Below, piece by piece: positions 21,318 through 21,709 of a stretch of DNA of 21,709 nucleotides (the first letter of the stretch is position 1; the number at the start of each line of letters is the position of its first letter). Below the pieces are notes generated by a model that had not been told where the DNA came from, searched no databases, and saw only the letters and a program-made list of their open reading frames with translations. The stretch covers positions 1 through 21,709 of the IMG/VR virus record IMGVR_UViG_3300042946_000492. One strand, 5' to 3'. A program made the translations under genes and the position numbers. Source of the DNA: a virus.

Positions 21318-21704
21318 TTATTTTTTCAGTTCTTTCAACTTATCTCGAAGTTCGATAGATTTTTCAAAATTTAGGTCTTTAATTGATTGTTTTAATTCTT
21401 GTTCCAATTCTTCAATTTGTTTTTGATTGGTTTCAAATTTTTTAATTTTATCTCTTAATTCGACCGCCATTTCAAAATCTTCATTTTCGATTGCGATTTC
21501 AAGTTGTTTTTGTAGAGATGTAAGACCTGATGGTTTTTTCATATCAAAAGGTTCGTTACCTTTATAATATGTGGTTATTCTTGTAGTACCATCATCGGAT
21601 ACTCTTGTTTGAGATTTCCATTCTCCTAAACGAGAATCAAACTGAGAGAACATCTCATCGAATGCTCTAAAAAAATCATTAAAGTTTTTTTCGTTTCTAA
21701 ACAT
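21318..21704 (-). CDS. Protein with two UVR motifs (128 aa)
   Basis: The C-terminal half carries two copies of the UVR (UvrB/UvrC) helical-hairpin motif: LQKQLEIAIENEDFEMAVEL-RDKI (about 63-86) and ELEQELKQSIKDLNFEKSIE-LRDKLKEL (about 98-125). Each has the DFE/NFE-x-A/S-x-ELRDK core. In UvrB the motif binds UvrC; in McsA and Clp-related adaptors it mediates protein contacts. The N-terminal 60 residues (FNDFFRAFDEMFSQFDSRLG, TRITTYYKGNEPFDM) match nothing I know and lack a zinc-binding Cys set, so this is not a plain McsA. Likely a protein-interaction adaptor. ATG at 21704; its upstream region lies at the window edge. Confidence 0.8.
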   Translation of the reverse strand: MFRNEKNFNDFFRAFDEMFSQFDSRLGEWKSQTRVSDDGTTRITTYYKGNEPFDMKKPSGLTSLQKQLEIAIENEDFEMAVELRDKIKKFETNQKQIEELEQELKQSIKDLNFEKSIELRDKLKELKK

Positions 21705-21709
21705 AATTT

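Overview
This 21.7-kb window looks like the virion-assembly region of a T4-like (Straboviridae-related, contractile-tailed) phage that infects a Bacteroidetes bacterium. The phage part rests on a T4-type morphogenesis cassette on the minus strand: large terminase (gp17-like), portal (gp20-like), prohead protease (gp21-like), prohead core/scaffold (gp22-like) and major capsid protein (gp23-like), in the T4 order. The host assignment rests on strong A/T bias, absence of obvious Shine-Dalgarno sequences, two promoters of the form TTTG-N19-TAnnTTTG (the Bacteroidetes primary-sigma consensus), a DUF4494-like gene, a signal peptide ending FSQ, and a TonB-dependent receptor with the N-terminal carboxypeptidase-regulatory-like domain typical of that phylum. 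No tRNA, rRNA, integrase, IS or CRISPR was seen.

Layout, following minus-strand transcription from right to left. 21704-15684: small and accessory genes (double UVR-motif protein, unknown 111-aa protein, KTSC-domain protein, nucleotidyltransferase-fold protein, a small Gly-rich protein, and four genes of unknown function, several very acidic or low-complexity). 15670-6242: terminase, portal, two unknowns, protease, a small DUF4494-like gene, core protein and capsid protein, divided by terminators into units. Sheath (gp18) and tube (gp19), which sit between terminase and portal in T4, are absent there. 6137-1930: an HTH-HNH homing-type endonuclease, an OmpA-like-domain protein, a zinc-ribbon protein and a Cys/Lys-rich protein. 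Three plus-strand genes are interspersed here (145-, 79- and 106-aa products). 1265-1: the start of a TonB-dependent receptor gene that runs off the window.

Two regulatory layers are visible. Eleven exact copies of one octamer (ATAAATAT on the plus strand, so ATATTTAT in the sense of the minus-strand genes) and one variant lie at the upstream edge of minus-strand genes or units. I found none in the same orientation inside a gene. Two plus-strand genes (1496 and 4034) instead carry canonical host-type promoters. A simple reading is host-sigma transcription of the plus-strand genes and a phage-specific signal for the morphogenesis strand. The octamer also precedes the TonB receptor gene, which favours that gene being part of the phage genome rather than a host flank. 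The receptor leader contains a terminator-like hairpin, and the leader of the zinc-ribbon gene can fold into a nested structure. The least expected content is the receptor plus a small exported protein and an OmpA-like protein, all envelope-directed and close to the capsid genes.
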